From the NCBI RefSeq assembly GCF_002096845.1, contig NZ_NCVK01000060.1:124001-188000 (forward strand): 64,000 bases of DNA, in the 5' to 3' direction. This DNA is from Streptococcus mitis. Lineage in GTDB: Bacteria; Bacillota; Bacilli; Lactobacillales; Streptococcaceae. The translations under genes and the position numbers were made by a program. Numbering within the stretch: position 1 is the stretch's first letter; each line of letters starts with the position of its first letter. The notes below the pieces were generated by a model. That model was given only the letters and a program-made list of their open reading frames with translations, was not told where the DNA came from and made no database searches. This document shows, one piece after another, positions 1-9,019 of this stretch.

Positions 1-618
1 TTTTGAAAAAATAATGAGAGTTGCGCCTGCTCCGATTCCAATCGGGAAGAAGGTTCCCAAGAGGTCAAAGGTTTTAAAACCAGTCAACATAGGAGCATAG
101 AGGCCCAAAATCAAAAGTAGGTTTGATGGGCTGAGGCCAGGAACTAATACGCCAAGGGCCAATAGTGCGCCTGCTAGGACGAAGTTAAGAAAGCTAGCAC
201 TTAAGGTTCCAACGACAAAATTTAAGGCATAGAGTCCTAATCCAGAAATAATAAAGGTCGTCCAGAACCAAGCTAAATCAATCTTGTCTCGGTCAGATTC
301 TCGAGTTGATTCTTTGAGAAGGCTAGGGACTGTACCAATGATGGCACCCGCAAAACTCCATAAAACAAAGACCTGATAATTTTCAAGCAGGTATTCAATC
401 GGGTAGGAAAATAAGCCGATTCCCAGAAGCATACCGATGGCAACTGGAATAAAGTACAAAACATTTTCTTTAAAGTCTTTAAAGGGGTGGGCCAGAAAGC
501 CAATCATTCGTTCATAAATTCCTAAGATTGCTGCTAGAACCCCTCCGGAAATTCCCGGTAGGATAAATCCAAGAGCAATTACAATCCCTTTAATAAGGCG
601 TGCTAACCATGAGAGCAT
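1..618 (-). CDS. DUF368 family polytopic membrane protein (partial, 3' end beyond window)
   Basis: Minus-strand reading frame open from an ATG at 618 to the window edge, giving 206 codons without a stop. A good ribosome binding site (TGGAGG) lies 6 bases upstream. The protein is very hydrophobic and has two glycine/proline-rich re-entrant-looking motifs, one near residues 20-28 (PGISGGVLA) and one near 150 (VPGLSPSN). These are hallmarks of the DUF368 family, a group of bacterial inner-membrane proteins; some relatives have been linked to recycling of undecaprenyl phosphate carriers, and that role is only a possibility here. Full-length members are about 270 residues, so roughly the last quarter is missing. 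Family assignment is from recall of the motifs. Confidence 0.8.
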   Translation of the reverse strand, partial: MLSWLARLIKGIVIALGFILPGISGGVLAAILGIYERMIGFLAHPFKDFKENVLYFIPVAIGMLLGIGLFSYPIEYLLENYQVFVLWSFAGAIIGTVPSLLKESTRESDRDKIDLAWFWTTFIISGLGLYALNFVVGTLSASFLNFVLAGALLALGVLVPGLSPSNLLLILGLYAPMLTGFKTFDLLGTFFPIGIGAGATLIIFSK

Positions 619-712
619 ATTTTTCCTCCAACTATTTCTATTTCAAAAAATCCTTACTATATTGTATCACAATCAAACACAAAAAGAAAAAGCAAATGAT
701 AAACAAATGCTT

Positions 713-1513
713 TTAAGGTTTTAAAAAGAGTTTTCTAAAGGTTTCTTCTTTGTTTTTTAAGGAAGAGATGACATTAATATCCAAATCGTGATCAAAGCCA
801 GCAATTTTTCCTTTAGAAGTGTACTGGTGGATGTCGTAATCTAAATCAGTCTTTGGAGTTGCCTCGTAAAAACCTGAGTCAGAACCATAGGAAGGAATCC
901 AAACTGAAGTAAACTTGTCTGTATCAATACTGTGTTCTTCCATGAAGTAGACCCCAACGTAGATTCCAATGTTTTTAACACCTAGTGATTCTAGTTTTGC
1001 TCGGAAGGCTTCAACCCCCTCGTTCATATTGGACATGGTTTTGTCTTCCACGTCTAGCCAATAGTAACTTGGGCTGTAAGGCGAAGAGGCGTTATAGAAT
1101 ACTTCGGCAGCCTTTTCCATTTCTTGGACACTTTTTCCAGCTACAAAGGCATAAACACCAACTGGTACATTTCGTTTTTGAAACTCGGTAATATGGGTTT
1201 TAAAGGCCTTATCTACCCCATTAACAAAGGAGGCATCGTTCTCTTTGGACGTTTGAGCACCACTATGGACGCGAACAATGGCTCCAGAAATGTTTTGGGA
1301 GAGAGTATCGTAATTGATTTCCTCAGGACGCTGCCAACCAGACACATCAATTACTGGTTTATTTATATTATGTAACGCTTGAGTCTCTACTTGCGCGATA
1401 TTTGACTTTGTTTTTACAGGATGGTTCTCAAAACGAGGGCGATTCAGGATTAAAATGAAAATCATAATCCCAAAAAAACCAAATAAAATAAGCGGATTAA
1501 TTTTCTTTCTCAT
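713..1513 (-). CDS. Membrane-anchored GH25 (lysozyme-like) glycosyl hydrolase
   Basis: 266 residues. An N-terminal basic stretch and one hydrophobic segment (about 8-23) without an obvious signal-peptidase site suggest a membrane anchor with an extracellular catalytic domain. The domain runs from about residue 54 (VIDVSGWQ, the GH25 entry motif with Asp56) through the acidic pair in YYWLDVEDK (Asp154, Glu156), and ends with a typical DYDIHQYTS / DLDIN pattern. GH25 enzymes cleave the MurNAc-GlcNAc bond of peptidoglycan. There are no choline-binding or SH3 repeats, so it probably acts locally rather than as a released lysin. It is transcribed divergently from glmU, about 155 bases away. Confidence 0.85.
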   Translation of the reverse strand: MRKKINPLILFGFFGIMIFILILNRPRFENHPVKTKSNIAQVETQALHNINKPVIDVSGWQRPEEINYDTLSQNISGAIVRVHSGAQTSKENDASFVNGVDKAFKTHITEFQKRNVPVGVYAFVAGKSVQEMEKAAEVFYNASSPYSPSYYWLDVEDKTMSNMNEGVEAFRAKLESLGVKNIGIYVGVYFMEEHSIDTDKFTSVWIPSYGSDSGFYEATPKTDLDYDIHQYTSKGKIAGFDHDLDINVISSLKNKEETFRKLFLKP

Positions 1514-1628
1514 ATCTCATAATTTTACCTTAAAAATGGGAAAAAATCAAAAAAAATACTCAAAAAATGGGTTAAGGAAAGGACTTTGGAGCATTTTTTC
1601 ATTCAAGAGCGCGGAATGATTTGAAATA

Positions 1629-1637
1629 TGGTATAAT
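1629..1637 (+). promoter_or_regulatory. Extended -10 promoter of glmU
   Basis: TG-G-TATAAT (TATAAT at 1632-1637) with no convincing -35; the extended -10 is the usual streptococcal substitute. It lies 31 bases before the glmU ATG, leaving room for the Shine-Dalgarno-like GAGAAAAGAGAAG. Confidence 0.75.
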
Positions 1638-1653
1638 AAAAGGGAATTTCTAG

Positions 1654-3048
<1,395 letters not shown>

Positions 3049-3057
3049 GAGTCTATC

Positions 3058-3603
3058 ATGGAATTTGAAGAAAAAACGCTTAGCCGAAAAGAAATTTATC
3101 AAGGACCAATATTTAAACTGGTTCAAGATCAGGTTGAATTACCAGAAGGTAAGGGAACTGCCCAACGTGATTTGATTTTCCACAATGGGGCTGTCTGTGT
3201 TTTAGCAGTAACGGATGAACAAAAACTCATCTTGGTCAAGCAGTACCGCAAAGCTATCGAGGCTGTCTCTTACGAAATTCCAGCTGGAAAACTGGAAGTA
3301 GGAGAAAATACAGACCCTGTCGCAGCAGCCCTGCGTGAATTAGAGGAAGAAACAGCCTATACAGGGAAGTTAGAACTCTTGTATGATTTTTACTCAGCCA
3401 TTGGCTTTTGTAATGAAAAGTTAAAACTATACCTAGCAAGCGATTTGACGAAAGTGGAAAATCCGCGTCCGCAGGATGAAGATGAAACCTTGGAAGTCCT
3501 TGAAGTGAGCTTAGAAGAAGCCAAGGAATTAATCCAATCAGGTCATATCTGTGATGCCAAGACAATTATGGCTGTTCAGTATTGGGAATTGCACAAAAAA
3601 TAG
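3058..3603 (+). CDS. NUDIX hydrolase, ADP-ribose pyrophosphatase type
   Basis: 181 residues. A NUDIX motif is visible at about 77-101: PAGKLEVGE followed by RELEEETAY. Compared with the classical G-x5-E-x7-RE-x2-EE-x-G pattern, there are nine rather than seven residues between the first Glu and RE, and the terminal Gly is Ala. The metal-binding REXXEE core is intact. The PAGK(L/I)E start and overall length fit the NudF-like ADP-ribose pyrophosphatases, which hydrolyse ADP-ribose to AMP and ribose-5-phosphate. It starts 9 bases after glmU. Substrate is inferred from family resemblance. Confidence 0.88.
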   Translation: MEFEEKTLSRKEIYQGPIFKLVQDQVELPEGKGTAQRDLIFHNGAVCVLAVTDEQKLILVKQYRKAIEAVSYEIPAGKLEVGENTDPVAAALRELEEETAYTGKLELLYDFYSAIGFCNEKLKLYLASDLTKVENPRPQDEDETLEVLEVSLEEAKELIQSGHICDAKTIMAVQYWELHKK

Positions 3604-3614
3604 AGGAGGTCAGT

Positions 3615-3926
3615 ATGGGTAAACCTTTATTAACGGATGAAATGATTGAAAGAGCTAATAGAGGCGAAAAAATTTCGGGTCCCCCTTTGCTAGATGATGA
3701 GGAGACCAAGATTTTACCAACCTCTTCTTCCCGTTTTGGTTATGCCAATCCTAGGGAACATGGTTTTAGCCAGGAAACCTTGAAGATTCAGGTCGAACCG
3801 TCTATTCATAAAAGCCGTCGCATTGAAAATACCAAGAGAAATGTCTTCAATTCTAAACTGAATAAAATCTTATTTGCAGTCATCTTTCTCTTAATTTTGC
3901 TTGTCTTAGCAATGAAACTTTTGTAA
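3615..3926 (+). CDS. macP: MacP, membrane-anchored activator of PBP2a
   Basis: I chose ATG 3615 (103 residues) because a strong AGGAGG sits 6 bases upstream; a longer upstream frame would overlap the NUDIX gene. The N-terminus ([11 protein letters not shown]) is cytoplasmic, with a Thr in EETKIL at residue 31 that is probably the position reported as phosphorylated by the Ser/Thr kinase StkP in pneumococcus. A single C-terminal transmembrane helix covers about 82-103 and ends at the last residue. MacP binds PBP2a and is needed for its peptidoglycan polymerase activity. Function rests on clear resemblance to the pneumococcal protein. Confidence 0.9.
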   Translation: MGKPLLTDEMIERANRGEKISGPPLLDDEETKILPTSSSRFGYANPREHGFSQETLKIQVEPSIHKSRRIENTKRNVFNSKLNKILFAVIFLLILLVLAMKLL

Positions 3927-3942
3927 TAGAAAAGGAATTGAA

Positions 3943-4635
3943 ATGAAAATAGGAATTATTGCGGCTATGCCAGAAGAACTGGCGTATCTGGTCCAGCATT
4001 TAGACAATGCTCAGGAGCAAGTTGTTTTAGGCAATACCTATCACACAGGAATCATTGCCTCGCATGAAGTCGTTCTTGTAGAAAGTGGAATTGGTAAGGT
4101 CATGTCTGCTATGAGTGTGGCGATTTTGGCTGATCATTTTCAAGTGGATGCTTTGATTAATACGGGCTCAGCTGGAGCAGTAGCAGAGGGTATTGCTGTT
4201 GGGGATGTTGTGATTGCTGACAAATTAGCCTATCATGACGTGGATGTTACAGCTTTTGGCTATGCTTATGGACAAATGGCGCAACAACCGCTTTATTTCG
4301 AATCAGATAAAACCTTTGTTTCCAAAATCCAAGAGAGTTTATCTCAATTGGACCAGAACTGGCATCTTGGTTTGATTGCTACAGGAGATAGTTTTATTGC
4401 AGGAAATGACAAGATAGAAGCGATTAAGTCCCATTTTCCAGAAGTTTTAGCAGTTGAGATGGAAGGAGCAGCTATTGCTCAGGCAGCGCATGCTCTTAAT
4501 CTTCCAGTTTTAGTCATTCGAGCTATGAGTGACAATGCCAACCATGAAGCAAACATCTCTTTTGATGATTTTATTATCGAAGCTGGACGTCGCTCTGCTC
4601 AGGTCTTATTAGCCTTTTTGAAGGCTTTAGATTAA
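3943..4635 (+). CDS. mtnN: 5'-methylthioadenosine / S-adenosylhomocysteine nucleosidase
   Basis: 230 residues, the normal size for MtnN/Pfs. Visible signature elements are the start MKIGIIAAMPEEL with the catalytic-region Glu, the central NTGSAGAV, the substrate-binding VEMEGAAIAQ, and the catalytic Asp in RAMSDNAN near residue 195. The enzyme removes adenine from SAH and MTA, recycling the by-products of methylation and polyamine synthesis, and supplies S-ribosylhomocysteine to LuxS. It is the last gene of the glmU operon; rocS downstream has its own promoter. Confidence 0.96.
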   Translation: MKIGIIAAMPEELAYLVQHLDNAQEQVVLGNTYHTGIIASHEVVLVESGIGKVMSAMSVAILADHFQVDALINTGSAGAVAEGIAVGDVVIADKLAYHDVDVTAFGYAYGQMAQQPLYFESDKTFVSKIQESLSQLDQNWHLGLIATGDSFIAGNDKIEAIKSHFPEVLAVEMEGAAIAQAAHALNLPVLVIRAMSDNANHEANISFDDFIIEAGRRSAQVLLAFLKALD

Positions 4636-4643
4636 GCGGAAAT

Positions 4644-4672
4644 TTGACAGTTTTTCTAGCTTATGATAAGAT
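4644..4672 (+). promoter_or_regulatory. Sigma-70-type promoter of rocS
   Basis: TTGACA at 4644-4649, a 17-base spacer, and TAAGAT at 4667-4672. It is one of the best consensus promoters in the window and gives rocS its own transcript. A short palindrome (GAAAACGTTTC, about 4690-4700) lies between promoter and start codon and vaguely resembles a cre site, but is one base short of the CcpA consensus. Confidence 0.75.
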
Positions 4673-4711
4673 TTAAGTAAAGAAAAGCTAGAAAACGTTT
4701 CAGAGGATATT

Positions 4712-5203
4712 ATGAGTATTGAAATGACCGTCAGTGAGATTGCAGAGGTCTTAGGATTATCTCGCCAAGCAATCAATAACCGTGTCAAAGAATTACCAGA
4801 AGAAGACACAGATAAAAATGACAAAGGGGTAACAGTCGTTACCAGAAGTGGCTTGATTAAGCTAGAAGAAATCTATAAAAAAACGATTTTTGAAGATGAG
4901 CCTGTCAGTGAAGATGTCAAGCAACGTGAACTGATGGAGATTCTAGTGGATGAGAAGAACGCAGAAATTCTTCGTCTTTATGAACAATTAAAAGCAAAGG
5001 ATCGTCAGTTATCAGAAAAAGACGAGCAGATGCGTATCAAAGACCGTCAGATTGCGGAGAAAGACAAACAACTCGATCAGCAGCAACAATTGACCCTTCA
5101 AGCCATGAAGGATCAAGAAAATCTTAAGCTAGAGCTGGACCAAGCAAAAGAAGAAGTCCAATCAACTAAGAAAGGCTTTTTTGCTCGTTTATTTGGAGGA
5201 TAA
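4712..5203 (+). CDS. rocS: RocS, regulator of chromosome segregation
   Basis: 163 residues. The N-terminal 45 residues form a helix-turn-helix (TVSEIAEVLGLSRQAINNRV). They are followed by an acidic linker and a long heptad-rich coiled coil (about 70-150, with repeated QLSEKDEQ / QIAEKDKQ units). The last residues, KGFFARLFGG, look like a C-terminal amphipathic membrane-binding helix. This architecture and length match pneumococcal RocS, which links the chromosome (via DNA and ParB) to the membrane and to the capsule tyrosine-kinase system. Databases may label it DUF536. It follows macP and mtnN as in pneumococcus. Confidence 0.88.
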   Translation: MSIEMTVSEIAEVLGLSRQAINNRVKELPEEDTDKNDKGVTVVTRSGLIKLEEIYKKTIFEDEPVSEDVKQRELMEILVDEKNAEILRLYEQLKAKDRQLSEKDEQMRIKDRQIAEKDKQLDQQQQLTLQAMKDQENLKLELDQAKEEVQSTKKGFFARLFGG

Positions 5204-5206
5204 TCA

Positions 5207-5250
5207 AGGAGCTGTTTAGGTTAAATGCTAACCTGATGGCTTCTTTTGTT
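5207..5250 (+). terminator. Probable rocS terminator
   Basis: AGGTTA-AATGC-TAACCT hairpin extended by partly complementary GAGC and GGCTTC flanks, ending in CTTCTTTTGTTTC. It lies directly after the rocS stop. Confidence 0.55.
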
Positions 5251-5275
5251 TCTAAATAGTATAGTTGCTCAAGTA

Positions 5276-5428
5276 ATACTCAATGAAAATCAAAGAGCAA
5301 ACTAGGAAGCTAGCCGCAGGCTGCTCAAAGCACTGCTTTGAGGTTGTAGATAAGACTGACGAAGTCAGTTACATATATCTACGGCAAGGCGACGTTGACG
5401 TGGTTTGAAGAGATTTTCGAAGAGTATA
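5276..5428 (-). repeat. BOX element (A-B-C type), copy 1
   Basis: About 153 bases, in reverse orientation relative to the plus strand: begins ATACTCAATGAAAATC and ends GATTTTCGAAGAGTATA. It contains the CTACGGCAAGGCGACG core used by BOX-PCR. Such elements are non-autonomous repeats of pneumococcus and relatives. This one sits between rocS and the exonuclease gene and may influence read-through. Confidence 0.93.
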
Positions 5429-5454
5429 AAATAACAGTATAGGAGAGGTAGAAA

Positions 5455-6045
5455 ATGGAACGATTAGAAGATTACATTGCTTTTGACTTAGAATTTAATC
5501 AGCATGAAGGACAAACACACTTGATTCAAGTATCGGCAGTGCGTTTTAGAGATGGTCAGGAAATCGATGCCTATGATTCCTATGTTCATACCAGTGTCCC
5601 CTTAAAAAGTTTTATCAATGGTTTGACAGGGATTACGGCCGAGACCTTAAAAGATGCTCCTCCAGTGGAGGAAGTTATAAAAGAATTCCAAGAGTTTGTG
5701 GGTTCTTTGCCGATGGTAGGTTACAATGCTGCTAAAAGTGATTTGCCTATTTTAGAGGACCATGGTTTAGACTACAGCCAGCAGTACAAGGTGGATCTGT
5801 ATGATGAAGCTTTTGAACGTCGCAGTTCGGATTTACATGGTATTGCCAATCTCAAATTGCAAACTGTTGCCTCGTTTCTTGGATTTCAAGGTCAGTCCCA
5901 TAATAGCTTGGAGGATGCTCGGATGACGGCGCGTGTTTACGAGTCCTTCTTAGAGTCAGATCAAGCTAGAGAATTGTTAGAAACAGAAAGTAGCCTATCA
6001 AACAATCCTTTTGGAGGCTTGGACTTGTCTCAATTATTTGACTAG
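5455..6045 (+). CDS. DEDDh-family 3'-5' exonuclease (DNA Pol III epsilon-like)
   Basis: 196 residues. Exonuclease motif I is seen as IAFDLEFN (Asp, Glu), motif II region as YNAAKSDLPIL, and motif III as HNSLEDA with the His and Asp of the DEDDh subclass. Members trim DNA or RNA 3' ends; free-standing epsilon-like proteins are not the PolC proofreading subunit, which streptococci carry inside PolC. ATG 5455 has GGAGAGGTAG just upstream. The stop is followed after 8 bases by the GDPD gene, whose RBS overlaps this stop codon, so the two are co-transcribed. The substrate is unknown. Confidence 0.87.
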   Translation: MERLEDYIAFDLEFNQHEGQTHLIQVSAVRFRDGQEIDAYDSYVHTSVPLKSFINGLTGITAETLKDAPPVEEVIKEFQEFVGSLPMVGYNAAKSDLPILEDHGLDYSQQYKVDLYDEAFERRSSDLHGIANLKLQTVASFLGFQGQSHNSLEDARMTARVYESFLESDQARELLETESSLSNNPFGGLDLSQLFD

Positions 6046-6053
6046 GAGTGCCT

Positions 6054-7817
6054 ATGAAACCTGAAAAACCTAAAAATCTAGGTTTTAGGAAAATCTACTT
6101 TAATCTAGATAAAATTCTCTTTCTCTTTTTCTTGATATTCATGATGATTGAGTTTGTCTGGTTACCACTTAATTCTTGGATTGCTGGACTGTTACTCCGT
6201 CAGACAGGTTATCTCTTTCTTTCCTACAATAATATTTTCGCTATTATAAAGGGTTCTCCCTTTGTTAGTCTTGCTTTATTTGTTCTGGTAATCGTTAATT
6301 TACTAATCGCCTATTACCAGATAGGACTCCTCTTTATCGGAGCTCGACACCTCCTCTATCATGAAAAGAGAACTCTGCTGGAGTACAGTCGCAAGGTCTT
6401 TCGCCAAAGTTTCTTATTTATGAGACAAGTGACGATTTCCAAAATGGCCTTTATCTTCTTTTATGTCATGATGCTCTTTCCATTAATTCGAAAGATTTTA
6501 AAGATTTATTACCTTAATAAAATTGTCATTCCGGAATTTATCGTTGATTATGTGGAAGACAAGTATTGGCTAGTAGGTATAGTGGTTACTATTCTGGCTT
6601 TACTTCTATTTTACATTTCAGTTCGTTTCATGTTTGCCCTACCCCAGCTTTTATTTGAGAAGAAGACAGTCAAAGAGGCAGTCAGATACAGTCTAGAGAA
6701 GACAAGAAAGCACTCCTGGTTTTATACTTGGAACTTGCTTTGGATTATCGTCAAAACGTATCTATTTTTCATTCTTCTCCTCATTCCTATCTTAGTTAGT
6801 CAGGCACTGATGGATGGTATGACCCATAAGGAATCTCTTGTGCTGGGAATTATCAACTTTGTCTTGATTAAGAATTTCCACTATATGGCCTTGACTTACT
6901 TTCTCATTAAGTTTGTTTCCTTCTTAACGGGAGAAGAACTAGAAATCACACCAAGGAGAAAGAAAGACCACTGGATGAGATGGGGAGTGATGGGCTGTGC
7001 TTGTATCTTTTTCGCTCTTGAGGGTTATGTTTATTTAGAAGCTCCAGTTTCACATAAACCTTTAATTATCTCTCATCGCGGTGTTTCAGATAAAAATGGT
7101 GTTCAAAATACCGTCCAATCACTAGAAAAAACCGCTCAGTTATCTCCAGATTTCGTTGAGACAGATGTTCAGGAAACAAAAGATGGCCAGTTTGTCATGA
7201 TGCATGATGCTAATATCAAGAATCTGACAGGAGTTAATGCCAATCCACAGGATCTCACTTTGAAAGAATTAACTAAACTTGATATTTCAGAAAATGGTTA
7301 TCATAGCAAGGTGTCCAGTTTTGATGACTATCTCAATAAAGCCAATGAATTGCATCAGAAACTTCTTATTGAAATTAAAACCAGTCGAAAAGATAGTCCA
7401 GATATGATGAAACGCTTTATGGAAAAATATGGAACGGTTCTTAAGCAGAATGGTCACCAAATGCAATCTTTGGACTACCATGTGATTGACCAAGTTTTAG
7501 CCTACGATTCACAAATTCCAGTCTATTTCATCCTACCTTATAATAGTATTTTTCCAAGAACAAAAGCCACAGGTTACACCATGGAGTATTCGACTTTGGA
7601 TGAAAATTTTGTCAACAAGCTTTGGAATACCGATCAGAAATTGTACGTTTGGACCATCAATAGTTCAGAGTCCTTTGATAAATCTGTTCAGTTAGGAGCA
7701 GATGGCATGATAACAGATGACTTGGAAATGATTCAAGATCAGGTTACCATTGCCCAAGAAGACCCAGAGTATACGGATTTACTGTTCAAACAGGCCATGG
7801 AATTCTTTAATTTTTAG
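6054..7817 (+). CDS. Membrane glycerophosphodiester phosphodiesterase (GDPD)
   Basis: 587 residues from ATG 6054, preferred over the in-frame GTG 6048 because AGGAG at 6044-6048 gives a 5-base spacing to the ATG. The N-terminal ~320 residues contain about six to eight hydrophobic helices (GPDPase membrane domain). The C-terminal ~250 residues are a GDPD TIM barrel starting SHRGVSDKNG, with the metal/catalytic set HRG, ETDVQETKDG, MMHD and LIEIKTS. The usual ENT triad after HRG reads QNT. These enzymes hydrolyse glycerophosphodiesters to glycerol-3-phosphate; membrane-fused forms may act on lipids or teichoic-acid breakdown products. It appears co-transcribed with the exonuclease. Confidence 0.88.
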   Translation: MKPEKPKNLGFRKIYFNLDKILFLFFLIFMMIEFVWLPLNSWIAGLLLRQTGYLFLSYNNIFAIIKGSPFVSLALFVLVIVNLLIAYYQIGLLFIGARHLLYHEKRTLLEYSRKVFRQSFLFMRQVTISKMAFIFFYVMMLFPLIRKILKIYYLNKIVIPEFIVDYVEDKYWLVGIVVTILALLLFYISVRFMFALPQLLFEKKTVKEAVRYSLEKTRKHSWFYTWNLLWIIVKTYLFFILLLIPILVSQALMDGMTHKESLVLGIINFVLIKNFHYMALTYFLIKFVSFLTGEELEITPRRKKDHWMRWGVMGCACIFFALEGYVYLEAPVSHKPLIISHRGVSDKNGVQNTVQSLEKTAQLSPDFVETDVQETKDGQFVMMHDANIKNLTGVNANPQDLTLKELTKLDISENGYHSKVSSFDDYLNKANELHQKLLIEIKTSRKDSPDMMKRFMEKYGTVLKQNGHQMQSLDYHVIDQVLAYDSQIPVYFILPYNSIFPRTKATGYTMEYSTLDENFVNKLWNTDQKLYVWTINSSESFDKSVQLGADGMITDDLEMIQDQVTIAQEDPEYTDLLFKQAMEFFNF

Positions 7818-7824
7818 TAAAAAA

Positions 7825-7898
7825 AGAGGTTGAGCAAAAATCACCTCTAAAATAGCAAAAAAACGAGCGATGTATCAGTTGGATATGCTCGTTTTTTT
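7825..7898 (+). terminator. Two tandem hairpins after the GDPD gene
   Basis: First stem AGAGGT...ACCTCT (7825-7849); then AAAACGAGC...GCTCGTTTTTTT (7857-7898), a strong intrinsic terminator with a seven-T tail. Confidence 0.85.
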
Positions 7899-7916
7899 AT
7901 GCCATGGTTTATAATT

Positions 7917-8068
7917 GATACTCAATAAAAATCAAAGAGCAAACTAGGAAGCTAGCCGCAGGTTGCTCAAAGTACAGCTTTGAGGTTGCAGATAAAACTG
8001 ATGAAGTCAGTAACATACGTACGGTAAGGCGATGCTGACGTGGTTTGAAGAGATTTTCGAAGAGTATG
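7917..8068 (-). repeat. BOX element, copy 2
   Basis: About 152 bases, reverse orientation (begins ATACTCAATAAAAATC, ends TTTTCGAAGAGTAT), with A, B and C parts. Compared with copy 1 the core has drifted (GTACGGTAAGGCGATG). Confidence 0.92.
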
Positions 8069-8090
8069 AAATAAGAATAAAACAGGAAGT

Positions 8091-8273
8091 AATGCCTATG
8101 AAGTGGTTGAACTAGGTTATTTATGTCAGATGTAAAAGGGTTACTAACTTCTGCGTGAAGAAGGCTTTCGAATTTATGTCAAACAGAAAATGGATGTTTC
8201 CCCTTTTGGGGCAGATGAGAGAGTATTGTTGGCATGTGCAGAGTTTATGTTAGAAATAAATAAGCTGTCATAA
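8091..8273 (+). pseudogene. Remnant of an unidentified gene (C-terminal fragment with two in-frame stops)
   Basis: One frame reads NAYEVVELGYLCQM-stop-KGY-stop-LLREEGFRIYVKQK and then MDVSPFGADERVLLACAEF...NKLS-stop (ending 8271-8273). The uninterrupted 40-codon end looks like real protein sequence rather than random translation. No start codon or promoter is visible; it begins about 20 bases after the BOX element, which may have displaced the 5' part. I do not recognise the parent family. The rest of 8274-8430 shows nothing I can support. Confidence 0.4.
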
Positions 8274-8443
8274 CATCGCTAGGATTCATCTTTATGAGTA
8301 TGAATCTCACAAAATTGGTCAAGAATCTAGCATCTAAAACATCAATTATACAAAAACACAGTCTCTCTTTAGCTTGATTGTGGTCAAGACAGAAGTTACT
8401 GCGCAGTTTTATTTTTGAGTTGATTTTTTCTTAGACCATGTGC

Positions 8444-8881
8444 TTACTGAGGATTGCTTTTATTTTCTGAAGTTGGCGTATTGACCTGTTTTTCGTTTTC
8501 AGTAGCAGGTTTACTTGGAGTAGGAGCGGGAGTAGAAGAATCCTGAGTTGCTGCTTTCTGCTCTTCTTTTTTCTCTTCCTTGACGCTGGATTTTGGCGTT
8601 TCTTCTTGTTGTGTTTTTTCTTGAGTGGTGTGATTTTCCTTATTGGGAGTAGTATTTTCCTTAGGGGATTCTTTTTGAATTTCTTTGACAATTGTTGTCG
8701 TCTGGCTTGTCGTAGGTTCTTTTTTAGTATTTTTGTTATTATCCAAGGCGTTCATAATCGTGATACTTGCGGTAATCAAGCCAAGGATACTAGCGATTGT
8801 AGCAACGGTTTTTTGAAAGACTGTAAAGCCTTTTTTGATGTGTTCTGTTTTTGGTTTTGAAGTTCTACGATAATTAGACAT
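8444..8881 (-). CDS. DUF6556-like single-pass membrane protein with Lys/Glu/Thr-rich tail
   Basis: 145 residues. A basic N-terminus (MSNYRRTSKPKTEHIKKG) is followed by one hydrophobic segment (about 22-45, TVATIASILGLITASITI). The remaining ~95 residues are low-complexity, rich in Lys, Glu, Thr, Pro and Asn, ending QVNTPTSENKSNPQ. Topology is probably N-in with an extracellular disordered tail that could span the wall. There is no cell-wall sorting signal. An RBS-like GGAGAG lies upstream of ATG 8881. It stands alone, divergent from the cysteine desulfurase gene. The family name is recalled with moderate certainty; no function is known to me. Confidence 0.7.
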   Translation of the reverse strand: MSNYRRTSKPKTEHIKKGFTVFQKTVATIASILGLITASITIMNALDNNKNTKKEPTTSQTTTIVKEIQKESPKENTTPNKENHTTQEKTQQEETPKSSVKEEKKEEQKAATQDSSTPAPTPSKPATENEKQVNTPTSENKSNPQ

Positions 8882-9019
8882 GCATTCTCTCCTTTGATTA
8901 AAACTTATTATACCTCATTTCTTTAAAAAAATCTTAAAAAAAGAGGAATTGCCCTTTCTTGTCGCAAGCTCCGTTTCATGATACAATAGAAGGAGTGATT
9001 TTAGAAAGCGTGAGAAAAC

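Noticed and set aside
985-1375. Plus-strand frames opposite the GH25 gene
   Set aside because: They lie antisense to a well-supported gene and have no recognisable domain or RBS.
4690-4700. CcpA cre site before rocS
   Set aside because: The palindrome GAAAACGTTTC lacks the spacing and flanks of the consensus.
8431-8691. Lys-rich minus-strand frame overlapping the DUF6556-like gene
   Set aside because: An out-of-frame reading of the same low-complexity DNA; the 145-residue frame has the RBS and membrane segment.
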